From Anniella stebbinsi (Eukaryota; Chordata; Lepidosauria; Squamata; Anniellidae): 64,000 nt of DNA. Shown here one piece after another: positions 39,190-53,600 of this stretch (positions within the stretch are counted from its first letter, which is position 1; every line of letters begins with the position of its first letter). Location: contig JARDYH010000002.1 of NCBI GenBank assembly GCA_029215795.1, positions 359,130,973 through 359,194,972 of the forward strand. Direction: 5' to 3'. The notes below the pieces were generated by a model. That model ran no database searches, was not told the origin of the DNA, and worked only from the letters and a program-made list of their open reading frames with translations. Made by a program: the position numbers and the translations under genes.

Positions 39190-40542
39190 AAGGGCACAAT
39201 CCTATGCGTGTTTAGACAGAAAAAAACCTACAATTCCCAGCATGCCCCAGGCAGCCATGCTGACAAGACTGATAGTTGAATCTTTCTTCAACATTGGTAG
39301 TGTGCCAACATCCTCCACCCTCTCTGAAGGCACCAGGCTAACTTAGGGGGGGCACTGTGCTTCAGTGGTTCCAGTCCTACCTCTCGGGCAGGTTCCAGAT
39401 GGTGATGCTTGGGGATAGCTGCTCTGCAAAGAAGGAGCTGCTGTGTGGCGTACCGCAAGGTGCCATCCTTTCCCCAATGCTGTTTAACATTTATATGAAA
39501 CCGTTGGGAGAGATCATCCGGAGGCATGAGGCGGGGTGCTATCAGTATGGTGATGACACCCAAATATATTTCTCTATGCCTTCGATAACAGCGCCAGCTA
39601 AGGATAGTGTGTCTCCTCTGAATGAATGCTTGGAGGCGGTAATGGGCTGGATGAGGAAAAACAAACTGAAGCTGAATCCAGACAAGACGGAGGTGCTTGC
39701 TGTCAAAGGCCGCAACCTGGGTTTGGAGGTGTGTTGACCGGTTCTGGATGGGGTTACACTCCCCCGGAAGACTGTGTTCGCAGCTTGGGGGTGCTCCTGG
39801 ATCCGTCGCTCCAAATGACAGCCCAGCTAGATGCGGCGGCCAGGAGTGCCTACTATCAGCTTCGGCTGATATGCCAGCTGCGCCCCTTCCTAGAGTTGGA
39901 AGACCTAAAGATGGTAGTGCACGCGCTAGTAACTTCGAAGCTCGACTTCTGCAATGCGCTGTACATAGGGCTACCTCTGTGCCTAGTCCGGAAACTTCAA
40001 CTAGTTCAAAATATGGCAGCCAGGTTGGTCACCGGTACATCTAGGGGTGACCATATTACGCCAGCTTTAAAATCGCTCCACTGGCTGCCAATTAGTTTCC
40101 GGGCGAAGTATAAAGTGTTGGTTATTACCTTTAAAGCCCTACATGGTTTGGGTCCAGGTTACCTGCGGGATCGCCTTCTCCCATACAATCCGCCCCGCAC
40201 GCTCAGGTCCTCTGGGAAGAACTTACTGCAGTCGGCCAAGACTAGGCTGACAACCGTTACCCAGAGGACCTTCTCTTCTGCCGCTCCCAGACTGTGGAAT
40301 GACCTGCCGGAGCAGACTCATCAACTTAACAGTCTTTTAGAATTTAAGAAAGCTATAAAGACTGTTCTCTTCCGGCAGGCATATCCAGTGGAATTTTATA
40401 ATGTTTTAAGGGTGTTTTTAGGATGTTTTAGGATTTTTTATGCAGTTTTAATAATATGTGTCATGTTTTAATCAGTTTTATGTATTTTATCATGTTGTTG
40501 TTCCCCGCCTCGATCCAGACGGAGAGGCGGGTAAGAAATAAA

Positions 40543-40576
<34 letters not shown>

Positions 40577-43500
40577 TCCCCACAACTGCCGCCTGAGGCA
40601 ACTGCTTCACCCTGCCTTATGGTAGGGCCGGCCCTGCACCCTGGCCTCTGTGCCCCTGCCGCTCCTTGCTCACCATTCTGCTTCTCTGATCTCCAGGCAA
40701 TATGGCGAAACCAGCTTCCTTTATCACCCTTTGGTTGCCAAGCAACCCATCACCACGGCAACGGGGAGACGTGAAACCCGATCAGTGAAGTGATGCTTCA
40801 GGCTGGGAAGTCCAAGCATCACTTGTATTGGATTTGGTCTCCAGGAAAGAGAAGCCGGGAGCAAATGCACCGTTCCCCAGCTACTGTAGAGTAGGGTTTC
40901 TGCATTAACATGGGCAGAGAACAGTGAGGCTCACGCTCCCAAAATCGTCCTCAGGAGGAGTCAAATCCAGCCCCTGAAACTTGTGTTCAATGCTAGGAGT
41001 CATTGCTAAAACTGCTCATGTGCAGAGTTCATTTCTCACGACTACAAGACTTAGTGATGGCCACCAGGTTGGATGGCTTTGAAAGGGGGTTAAACAAATT
41101 CTTGGAGGAGAGGGCTATCAATGGCTACTAGACCTGATGGCTATATGCCAACCCCAGTAACAGAGGCAGTACACCTGTGTCACCGGTTGCTGGGGAACGT
41201 GGGCAAGAGGGTGCTGTTGCACTCATGTCCTGCTCGTGCGTTTCATGTGGGCAGCTTTATGAACAGAATGCTGGGCTAGATGAACCCTTGGTCTGATCCG
41301 ACAGGGCTTGTCTTATGTTTTTATGTTCTCACCACCTGGATGGCCAGACCATGGTCAGAGAATACCTGTATTATGGTGAACCAAAATGCCACAAAACAGC
41401 AAGGAAGCTTTTGAGTTCTCCAGGACGCTTCATTAGGCTGGAAGTTAAGCAAAATCAAATTTGTGGGGGTGGCAGAGAAACTCTGGATATTGAAAGGCAG
41501 AAAGTCTGCATTGAGTCGCATTCTGAAGATGGAGATAGGAAGAGATTGCAGATGTAACTGGATTAGGCTCCATCAGGCAGGACTGTTTCTAAGGAGAGGC
41601 AAAGAGAGTAGTCGCCTAGGGAGCCAAGAGAGCAGGGCAGGCAGCAACAGTGGTCGAGGAAAGCTTGGGACGAGTGGAGGCTGGTGGCTCCGACGTCAGT
41701 GGGGCGGTGAAAAATTTTGGAAAAAAAATTAAAGGGAGGGACATTTTTCTTCCCTTCCTGCTGCCATGTGACTGGGGGGTGGGGAGCAAACAAAGGGAGT
41801 GACTTATCAGGGTGGGGGCAAAATAGCAAGGCAGCAAAGCAGCCGGAGGGGGGGGAAGGCATCTTTCCCAGTGTCCCCTCAAAACTGGCAGCAAAGCTAA
41901 AGTAGCAGCCAGAACGTAGGAGTGTTGTAGCCCTATTTTATTGTGTATATATTAATCTCCTTTTGCGGGGTGGGGGGTATTTAATCTTCATTTGTTGCTT
42001 GAGCAATTACTCCTGAGTAATCCGGCCCTTCTTACTTGTGAGTAGAGATGCATAAGTTGTGCTGCTTCTCACCATTACTTCTGAGACATTATAGGGAGGG
42101 GTGGCTGTGGAGACGCTCAGTGAAAGAGATGGAATTTGGATGCTTTTCTGTGTGGCTCTGAGGATATGGTTATCATTGCTCAGTAGTGTCTCCTTTCGCA
42201 ATGGGTTGCTGTTAGATGGCTTTCGAATCTGACTTAATCATCGTAATCATTTTGTGTGACTGTGTGGATTCCCACCTCCGCGGCTTTGCACTCATGATCT
42301 TAAAGTTACTTGATTTGCTGTGCAATGGGGGTTGTTTGTGAAAACAGGAGAATTTGTGCCCAAAGAAGTGATTGTGTGTGTGTGTGTGTGTGTGTCCCCT
42401 ATTACAGGTTGGAAATCAGAGGTCGGTCTCAGGTTTGAACAGATCAAAGACCACTGGTTTAAAAGGATGCATATACTATGTTCCAAACAAGTGTTTAAAC
42501 TACCTTTCAGTAAAATGACACTGATCCATGCTGCCATGTTAGAGAACGAAATTTGAAATAGAAGATATCAATATCCCAGGAAACGAATAGCGGTAGTGAG
42601 TGAGGGCTGTGAGCCAAAATGGTGCCTCGCCTCGGGCACCAAAATACCTTGAGGTGGCGCTGCTACCTGCTTTGCACATTTCAGGTTGCGCCTTGGACTA
42701 CTGGGGGGGGGGGGAAACGGACGTTCCTCCATTTTCAAAAATACAAAACCCAGCAATTATCCAGATCTGTCTCCTGTCTTAAGATGCAGCTGAATGGACC
42801 TCTGCTCTTGAAATGACCCCAGGATACCCCTTCATGCACCTGCAGTTAGGGCCCCCCAAAAAACATTGAGTTTGTCCTTGTCTTCTCCAGGTTCTCGCCC
42901 CTGCCGTCGACTGGCTGGACTTCATCTCCTATTTCCTCTCACCGTTAGAGCTAACTGATGCTGAACCAGTGGTGGTTTACGGCAAGGAATATTTGGAGCA
43001 AGTGTCCCAGCTCATCAATAATACCGACAAAAGGTACTAGATAACAGATTTTTAACCACCTATAGCCAGGACTGTGGTATTCCATGCAACCATATGGCCC
43101 AAATGGAACCTGCCTTTGGACCTTAGAACGACTGGCGTTCTTGGATACACCATTGCCTCTAATGCTGGGTGGGGAATAATGAGATGTACTCATTTAGAAA
43201 ATTTATGAATTGCTGTTCAGCTCAAGCACCCAGGGCAGGTATAACATAAGACAATAAAATAGTACAAAAGAATTCTACCGTTAAATCTAAAAGTTTTTTT
43301 TAAAAAAGCCACCTCCGTTCAATAAACCAGGCTGAACCATAAAAGAACAATTAAAATCAGCTTTTCAACATGCCTGAATGCAAATTTAAAGGTACATCTT
43401 TGCCTGGTGCCAAAAAAGACAACGGAGTGAGCTTCTCTGGGGCTGCCATGACCAAGAAGAGTCTCACTCTGGTCACCACTTGCCTAACCTCAGATGGTGG

Positions 43501-44344
43501 TTGCGGGACAGTTCCTGATGGTTAGTATAAAGTTTGGGCAGGCTCATGTGGTAGACGGCATCATAGAATCATAGAATGGTAGAGTTGGAAGGGGCCTATA
43601 AGGCCATCAAGTCCAACCCCCTGCTCAATGCAGGGATCCTCATCGTCTGAGAGTACAGGAAGAACAACTGCTTGGATCTAGGCAGGGTTTCCAAAGCTAT
43701 GCCGTCATGTTCATTGCAGGAGTATTTAATTTTGTAAATAAACCTTGTTGAAGTAGCCTCTTGTGCTTCTCTTACCAGACAGGATGTACTTTCTACACTT
43801 AAATGTGGAAGCTCATAGTCCTGCGGGTTTGAAACTGGGCAGCTTCTTATTGAGGCACAGAAACTAAAGAAGATGCTTTAGGCAAAGTTTCAGCTAGTAA
43901 GGCTTCAATTGTGACTGTTCATACCACACATGGGGGTTTTCTAGTGCCCTGCCCAGCAATCTGCCCTCATCCCATGGCATCCCTGCTCTTACTGACCATC
44001 AACACTTACCCAACTTGTTTCATTCTATTCCGACGCCGTGATTCCAAGCCCTCCCGCTGAGATGTGAGACAGTAAAGCGGGCTGCTGTGGAATCCACAAA
44101 GCTTTATTCAGCAAATACATCTCATCACACCTGAAGGAAGTGAGAATGCTAGGAGCTTTCCTCCAAGCTTAATTAGGCTAACTCAGGGGAGATTTGCAAG
44201 CACAGTTAGCCTCTGGTGTTTAATTGCTGTGCAGGTGATGCGATGCCGTACTCCAAACAAAACAATTGACCACTAATAGTGCATTCAGTTTATAAATTTT
44301 TATAGATTAAAAAGAAATTAAATTCTAAAATAATTCTCAAAATT

Positions 44345-44392
<48 letters not shown>

Positions 44393-47300
44393 GCTTTCAA
44401 TTTTTTAAACACACACACACACACATGTATACACACACACTTTAAAATGTGAAACATTTCAATATAAAATGCCAGCTTCAGCTGTGGTGTTTAGCTCTCT
44501 CCTTTTCAAACCTTATGCCAACTGCACAAAACCAGAAGGCAAAATGAGTTTGCATTTCCTTTTCTCTCTCCCCTGCCCCCTTCACACCAGCAGGTAGCAT
44601 GAGAGAGCACACTGTCGCCCTCTGGTGACACCGGAGCTTGCCCTAAAAATTGAAAATATTTTTAAAAACTGGAGTCTCGGGGCATGCAGCCAGCCTTCGG
44701 CATGGATGGTTCAGGTCCCAACTGGGTTCATGGCACGCTGATGCGCAACCAAGCTAGAATCTCGTCCTTTGCTTGTCCATTCACATTTGGCCTAAATAAA
44801 TGATTAGGAAAGGATGTGAGTCTTGGGCAAGGGAGCTTCAATATGGCCCTGTCCTTTCTGTTGTAGCGTCTTGAACAATTACATGATCTGGAACCTGGTT
44901 CAGAAAACCGCCTCAAGCCTTGATCAGAGGTTCGAGACAGCCCAGGAGAAGCTGTTGGAGACCCTGTATGGTACCAAGAAGGTGAGCAGCTGCTTCTGGG
45001 AAATAAAGCTGAGGACTGGAGGATTGGTTTGCAGGCCTATGGAGCTCTCGGCATCTGGTTGGGTCACCTGAGAATCAGCCATAGTCCACCCGGACTGGGT
45101 CCATCTGTCTGCATTTGGAACTGTTGGTTGGGCAAGGACTCCCAGCCTACAGGCCTTTACAAAGCAGGTGCCCCCCTCCCATGTTAGGAACTTCAGAGCT
45201 TTGCTTCCACTTGGGTCTCATCCTTTTTCTCTCTGTCTTTCCCTGGAGTCCTGCACCCCTCGCTGGCAAACCTGCATCTCCAACACAGATGACACTTTGG
45301 GCTTTGCCCTCGGGGCATTGTTTGTAAAAGCCACCTTTGACCGACACAGCAAACAGATCGTGAGTATCCTCAGCCAGGTTGGTATGTTGCCCTCTGCATC
45401 TTCCAGGCTGGTTCCCTCCTCCTAGCATCCCATTCACAAATCCTGAGGTGGCAAGGGCCTCTATCTTTATGCTGTGGTCCCTATGTCTTTTTTATTTCTT
45501 GGGGGGGAGGGGAAATCATCCCAGGGGAGGAATGGAGTTCTGACGGCTGGGAAGGGGAGGGTTATACAGCCCCTTCCCTACCCTGTGCCCTGTTATTCCA
45601 TCACTCAACCTGAAGCCATCTGTAGTTGCTTCTCTACCTATAAAGCTGAAAGTGTATGTGTGGGTTTGTATGTCTGGAAATGTTTACCCTCTTCCATATG
45701 AGCTACAGTCTTGAAATTTGGGGCGCTGATAGGTTTTCATGTACAATGTACCAAAAAAATCCAAAAACCCAGATTTCTGCAGTTTTAACTATTTTTAAAT
45801 GATTTTAAACAAATCCTAGGCTGATGCCTAGAACTCCCAGCTGTCCCCAATCCTCCGAGATCTCTAAAGTGCCTACACCTCCCAGCGTGCCTTACCCGGA
45901 GCTGCCCACATCCACTGAGAGCCATTTCCCTTCACTCCTTGGTGATGCTACTCCTCGAGAGAGCAGCGATGACTGGAGGGAAGTGGATTAATGTTATTAG
46001 GGGACCTGAGCAACACCGGGAATATCTGCTAGCTACATAAGAAAAGAAAGCCCTGGCTGGGGATGAGGACACGCACCATCATGGAACAACATTTAAAACT
46101 GAGTGGGGCTTTTCGTGACCACAGGGGAGCTAGGCACAGCTTTTTATCACTCTGCATTGTTAGCAGAATCTGGGCAAAATACGTGAATTCGTGTCCATTA
46201 TGTGCAGTTTATTCAGGTGCAAAACATTGCGGGCACGTTTGAAAAACAGCAACACACGGAGGAATTTTGGCACTGGTAATAACGCACTGGGAATGGGATG
46301 AAGAGTGAGGGGGAAAGCGCTGATGATGTCCTTTCCTTTTTTTCCCTACATCGTTGCCTTCAGGCTGAGGACATGATTGCTGAGATCCGCACAGCCTTTG
46401 AGGAATCACTGGACCAGCTTGACTGGATGGATGAAAAAACTAGACGAGCTGCTAAAGAGAAGGTGCCCCCACATTTATTTGCTTCAGAGTTTGGTTCCTG
46501 AGAACCATGACGTTATTTTTATTTATTTTTTAAGTTTCTACTCCATATGATTGTGAGCTAAATTATGAGAACATGTATGAAGGTTAAAAAACAAAAGCAA
46601 AACCCACCTCTGCCCTGCAGTAGAGTTTTCCTGACAGTCTCCTGTCATACAATGGCACTTGCCCCATAAAAATTGGAGAAGGAAGCGTGCAAAATAAATG
46701 TCTTTGCATGCACAATGTGATTCATTTTTGTAGAATTCAGAGTCAGGAATGGTTGCATATTTCACAGTTAAACAGAACGGGTTCCCAACCAACAGGTGTT
46801 AATGGATTTGAAGTATTTTTAAGTCTCAGAAGATGTCCGGAGAGATTATAAACAAGGTGCTATTCAAGGCATCAGCAACCCCCCAATGAAGGTAACACTT
46901 TTGTAACTCCAGGAAATGGGGGCACAGGCACACTCTGCTCCAAAGGAACCCCATGATGATGGGGATTTCTTTTAAATGCTGTTTCTTTTAAAAATAGTAA
47001 TTTTAGCATGGCATTATTATTATTATTTATTATTATTATTATTATTATTATTGTCATCTCTTTTCTCACTCATGGCGGTTTTTCTAGATGGACATGACGG
47101 GCTTTGCCAAGTCATGCTGTCTTTTACTGATTCAGGAGTTTCCTTACTATTGAACATGTTTTGAATAGGACTGCAATCTGGCTGTTGGTGTGGATGTATT
47201 TTGGTAGGCCCAGTTTCTGAAGCTTTTCTGTATAGTTTTTTGATGTGATACTGGTGACTGATGTGACTAATGGAATAATTGTGACCTTTTCCTGTTGCCA

Positions 47301-47600
47301 TAGTTCTTTGACTTCCACGGCCAGTGGTGTATATTTGTCTCTCTTTTCCTCTTCCTTTTCTACATCATTTTTGTCATTCGGTATTGCTATGTCAATGAGG
47401 GATGTGTGCTTTTCTTTTTTGTCTGTAACTGTTTGGTCGGTTGCAAGGTATTGTCTTGTCCATATGAATTGTTCTGTCCCAGTATATTTTATAATCTGCA
47501 TTTTCCAAGATTGTTTTGGGTGGAGTATGTATAGTGTGGTGTAGTTTGTTTGATGAGGTTGAATTTGATGGCAAGTTGTTGGTGAATTATTTTTGCAGCT

Positions 47601-47632
<32 letters not shown>

Positions 47633-50600
47633 GTTATCATTATTAATCCTATCTGCTGTTCTCCACTCTAAAATCTTGGATGTGAAATGGTATACAAATC
47701 TTGTAACTAATAAATAAATAAATAGCAGCCTGATTCCTTGTGCGGTACAGGGATTTTGAATATGAATGCACCAAGGATCCCTGGCTATACAACCCAAGGA
47801 AAGGGAATCGCAGACTTTAGACCCGTCCAACATTTAGCTAAGAGTCTTGCAGGATCAGACCAAAGTTCCACCTACTCTAACACCCGATTCCCAGATGCCT
47901 CCAGGACATTTCCTAGCAAAGTGGGAAGGCAGCAACCCTCCCTGCCTATTTTCCTCCACACCTGGGCCCTCTGAATATGGAGGTTGCCTCTTCACCAGCC
48001 ATCAGGCACCTGCACGTTTTAGCAAGTGGTTGCACAAGAACTACCATACAGCCTGCTTCCTCCGGTCACCCACCAGTGTGAGTCTCATACGCCGCCCGTT
48101 TCTCTCTCTCCCTCTCCAGGCTGACTCCATTTATGACATGATTGGCTTCCCAGAGTTCATCCTAGACAACAAGGAACTTGACGATGTCTACGACGGGGTA
48201 TGAGCCATGGGGCAGAGGCGGGAAGGGCACGGGCAGAGGTCAGTGCCTGGATGCTTCCCTGAGAGAGGCCTGTTCCCCTCACTTGCTTTCCTGCTGTGCT
48301 TGGCAAGGGCCAGTGTGTCAAACTGAGCGTGATTTCCAGCAGGTTTTTGAATCACGTGCAGCTGTCCATGTGCAGCCGTGGGACACTGTAGGCTGAAACT
48401 GAACCTAGGCCCTTCTGCTTTCACAGCATACACTCTGTTCTTCTGTTCTTGCTCTTCTGTCTAGTATGATGTCTCTGAAGACTCCTTCTTCCAGAACATG
48501 TTGAACTTCTACAATTTCTCCGCCAGGTTCATGGCAGACCAACTGAGGAAACCTCCCAACCGGGACCAGTAAGGATTCTCGTCACATGTTTGCCACCTTT
48601 CCATTCATTGAAGGCAGGAGGGGGGACTGGCAGCGTGAGCTGGGTGGAACAGAGAGAAGGGACGGCTCCAGGTTAGAGAGAGGCAGTGTGGTGTAGTGGC
48701 TAGAGTTGGGGACTGGGAGTTGGGAGATCCGGGTTCTAGTCCCCACGCGGCCATGGAAGCTCACTGGATGACTTTGGGACAGTCACAGACTCTCAGCCCG
48801 ACCTACCTCACAGGGTTGTTGTGAGGATAAAATGGAGAAGACGGGGATTATGTACGTCGCCTTGGGTTCCTTAAGGAGGAAAAAAGGCAGGATATAAATG
48901 AAATTAAAAAATAAATTGCAGCGGGTCCTCTGGTGAATCCCCTCCTTCACTGGGGGGCCCTGGCCATACCTGGTGGTGGCAGCAGTCAACTATGAGCTGC
49001 CGTTTTAAATGTCCCATGATGTAGCAAAGGGCATATCAGTGGTCCATCTAGTGTGGTATAATGCACTGGTCTTCAACTGGTCCAGACCTGAGACCCACCT
49101 CGGACTCCCAATCTGCAACATGGGAACCACTTTCCCAATTTCTCCATGCCCAACATGGCAGCAACAATTTTGCCGCGACCCATCTGGACTGCTCTTGTGA
49201 CCCACTTTTGAGTCGCGACCCACCAGTTGAAGACCAGTAGAGTGGCTAGAGTGTTAGAGTGGGAATCGAGAGATCCAGGATCTAATCCCCACTCAGCCAT
49301 GGAAGCTCGTTGGGTAACTTTGGGCCAAACACACTCGTGCCAACCTACCTCACAGTGTTGTTATTGTGAGGATAAAATGAAGAGAAGGAGGATTATGTAC
49401 GCCACCTTGAGTTCCTTGGAGGGGAAAAGGAGGGATATAAATTCAATAAATAAATACATAACACTATGGGACTGATTCTGTTCCAGAAGTATCGGTTCAA
49501 AACTTACATCATGGCAATATGAGGGAAGGGAGCAGGCATTTGGGCCTCATAACACGAACTAGGAATGGGATCTGGATGAATGCAAATTAAAAAAATGTGA
49601 CCTAGTTTTAGTATGGTTTTAGTTTAAGGGAATGCCTTTACTTTGAGCAGGTGGTAGGATGGGGTTGGTGATTGTGATGGGATGCTAGGATTTCCAGGAA
49701 GTTCAAATGTACAGAAATAAAATGGGGCACCCCTCTGTCTGGATTGGCTCACGTCAAAATGCAGGCGTTTGATTGCATGGTGTAGTGCTTTCTGCTGTTT
49801 AAACAACAAACAAATACAATCAACCTTTCCCTGCATGCGAAAAGTTAGCGCACCAGGGAGAAAGCTAGGCTAAAAACCTTCTCCCTGACGTGCTCATTTT
49901 TCAAATGAAGGGAAGACTTTTTCCCCCCAGCGTAGGAAGCGTCAGAAGTCAGAAAGAGCTCCGCCATGTGTTCTACCTGCAGTTTCAATCAGCTCTGAAT
50001 CTTGTTCACTGGGGTCTTCCAGGATGGGTTGATCCTTTCTGCTAGCCATGGTCCTTCATAAACAGTTCCTCCTCTAATCTTCCTAACATGTTTCTTCCCT
50101 CCCCAGGTGGAGTATGACCCCGCAGACAGTCAACGCCTACTACCTGCCTACCAAGAACGGCATTGTCTTTCCTGCGGGGATCCTACAGGCTCCCTTCTAT
50201 GCTCTCAAACATCCCAAGTGCGTTGGCTGTTTGGTAGGAGGCTTGGCACAGAAGGGCTTAGTGGTCTCCTGGCCAGGCTCAGTTCTAATCCTTTCTGGTC
50301 TGAAACTGCTTAGGTTGCGGGGTGCTGTGTGGGGAGTCACATCTGTATGAAGACGGGAACCTGATAGATTTGAACGTTCAGATGACAAGCACGCAAGCTT
50401 CCCAAGACCTCGCTTAGTTATCAATAAGCCTTCCCTCACACGAGGCCCACATTGGAGTAGCGCTGCTACTTTGCAAATCATGGCCCTAGAAGCTTAGATT
50501 CTTGTTGTTTCCAATTGCAGTTGTGGAAGGAAGCTGGTGGGTTGTAGATCCAAACCTTCTTTCAGATTACCTAGCCATTTAGTCTGGAACTGCCATCCTT

Positions 50601-53600
50601 CAATCACTTACTTTTGACAGACAATCCAAACGTGATTGGTATGATGTAAAGTTTCAGAGTCTTCTGTGATGTCCTCCCATCTTTTTAAAGACCTGATCTG
50701 TGGCAATATCTCCCCACCGCACCCCCTCTCCCTCCCCCCCCACAGACACTTTCAATGCAATTGCAGTTCTAGTCTGACCAAGGCCTTTAACTGAAAGCTT
50801 CATTCTCATAATTTCTGTCTCAGTAATTAGTTCCTGTTCAGAGGGGACAATGCCTTACAGAAATGCACCTTGACTGGCCTTTAGTCAGTCAATTCCTGTT
50901 CCCTGCTGGGGAGAGAGAAGCTTTAATGATTGGTTTCCTTTCATTATTTTTCATCTTTGTAATGTGAAATAATAAGAAGATAAGAAGAGCCATGCTGGGT
51001 CAGGCCAAGGGTCCATCCAGTCCAGCATTCTGTTCACACAGTGGCCAACTGGCTGTCAACCAGGAACCCTGAGGCTCTTCTTTCTTTCAAAAGAATTACC
51101 CCATTGTTGTTTATCTCTCCCCCCCATCCCACCCCACATGATGGATTCGGGGTTGGGGCCATATAGTGGGGCACTCTCATAAGAACATAAGGAGAGCCCT
51201 GCTGGATCAGACCAAGTCTCCATCTCGTCCAGCACTCCGTTCACACAGCAGTCAGCTGTGGACCAGGAACCCACAAGCAGGACATAGGTGCAACAGCACC
51301 ATGTTCTCCAGCAACTGCCTCTGATACTGGACATAGCACATAGCCATCAGGACTAGTAGCCATTGATCGCCTTCTCCTCCAGGAATTTCTCTAACCCCCT
51401 TTTAAAGCCGTTGCAGAATGAGCATTTAGCTGATTATCTGCCTTCCCACCCCCATTTTGCGCTATTGTGTCTGAACGTGTCTTCATTTTCTTCAAAACTG
51501 TTGCTCCCCTGCCTGTCTACCATGTTCCAAAGGTTGGCTTTCTAGTGTTATAACCTCTTACTTTTTTCCGCTTCTTCCCTTGAGGGCCCTCAACTTTGGA
51601 GGCATTGGCGTTGTGATGGGGCATGAGCTCACCCACGCTTTTGATGACCAAGGTAGGAGCGAGCTGCATGGGTCAACGGGACTGATGCTTGTGGCTTCTT
51701 CCGTCTCACATCTGTGACACATCCTTCTATGACAGAGAGATCCTTTCTTGGTGCCATTGTTCATGGGCCTTGGGATCCGTAACAAATCACGATCAAGCTA
51801 GCGCGGGACCTCTGGTGCATCTTTGTCCCTTTCCGAGTTATTTGGGCTCCGTTCCATGGGGCTTCCGAGCTCCTCTTCCCCAGTCTCATGTTTTCAAGGG
51901 CGTAGCCAGCTCGCGACTTTTGCCACCGTAGGCACAACGGGTCGTCTTGATTGTTCTGAGATTCGGCTTCTCAATTTCTGCAGGAAGCCGGCCGTGCCCA
52001 AAGCAGCACAAGATCCAAGACTCGATTTGCTGCTGCTTCTGGCACGGCACGCACCATTTTGTGCCTCCTTAGGTATCTGCCAGGAGGGCCAAGCCAGGCC
52101 TTTCCGAAAGGCTCCCAGCATCTTTCTCCTCGGGGCTGTTAGCGCATCCATGCATCCCCACTGCATCCCCATGCGCACTCACGCCTTCTCCGGGGGAGCT
52201 TCCATATTCCCATTGCCATATAGATCACCTTTCCTCCCTGCTGGGCGCTGCTTCCCTATCTGTTTGCCCTCCTGTCTCCCCAGGTGACACCTCCCGTCAT
52301 CTCACCAGGCTTCTTTGTGCTACTTTTCCTCCTGCTCCATCTGCTTGGTGAGAATTCATTATCTCTGCATGAGGGGGTCATAGCTGGCAGCTAGGGTGCC
52401 TTCCCACTCCCCACCCCCGGGCAAACCTCTCTTAATCTCACTGCTGCTTAAGGCTACTTTGGGATCAAACGTCATCATTTCTTCGTAGCTGAGCAGCTCT
52501 TTAATTGACCAGCAACCCATCTCTTTCAGTATTGCCGTGGCCAGAGGTTACAATGTAGGACCCCAAAGGGCAGCAGTGGGTTGCTGGGAGGGAGGGAATC
52601 ACAGGGTGCCTGGAGGAAACGCAGTTAAGGATTCCTACTGCATACTGCATGGGGCAATTAATAAGAAGACTCTGTTCAGAGGTATCCTTGAGGACAGCTA
52701 CCAAGGGGCCAAGGTCCTGGGAAGAATGGATATATTCCACAGATCTGTTTCAGCACAGAAAAGGCATGGAATACAGTATGGGATTTGGCTGCTGGGTATC
52801 TCAGCTTTTGTTTTAGAACAAAACAGGTTTCTAGTCCTTATGGCTGAGAAGTTACACGTGTGGGCAGTGCCTGGCAGAAATCTCAAAAAGCAGATGTAGA
52901 CGAATAGGGGTGGTGTTTTTTTTAATCGACGAGAGGGCAGAATATGATTGCTTTGCATATCTGGCGACTTGTGCAAAATAAGCAAATACATGCAAATTGT
53001 CAAATTTGCATAACATTCAGCAGAAAGTGGGCTTACATCTTCACAGGATTCTGGTATTTTGGGGTTTTTTTTAATGCAGAGAATGCACAGCAATCATTGG
53101 AAGAACTTAATAAACAAAAGCACTGTTAGTTCGAAGTAACTCAGTGGTAGTTGTGCCATAATTCAGTAGTCCAGGTTTAATCTCTGGCATTAAAGGATCA
53201 GCGTGGGTAAAAGACCTTTATCTGAGGTACCGGAGAGCCACCACCAGACAGAATCCATACTACTGGGTAAGATGGACTCTGAATGAGGCAACTTCCTATG
53301 TTGCTAGGATCCCTTGTTGTTTGGAGCCAGTGAACATCTGATTGGAAAGACACAAGACAGGTAGTTGTCCCCATCAAGTCCCTCTTACGAGCTTCTTTGG
53401 GGGCATCTAGCTGGCTGCTATTGGGTACCGAGTGCTGTACCAGATTAACTCTGAGCCTGATCGAACAAGGCAGTTCTATTTCTTCCAGGCCGAGAGTACG
53501 ACAAAGAGGGAAACCTGCGTCCCTGGTGGCAGAACTCATCGCTGAAGGCTTTCAAGAACCGGACAGAGTGCATGACCGAACAGTACAGCAAGTACGTTGT

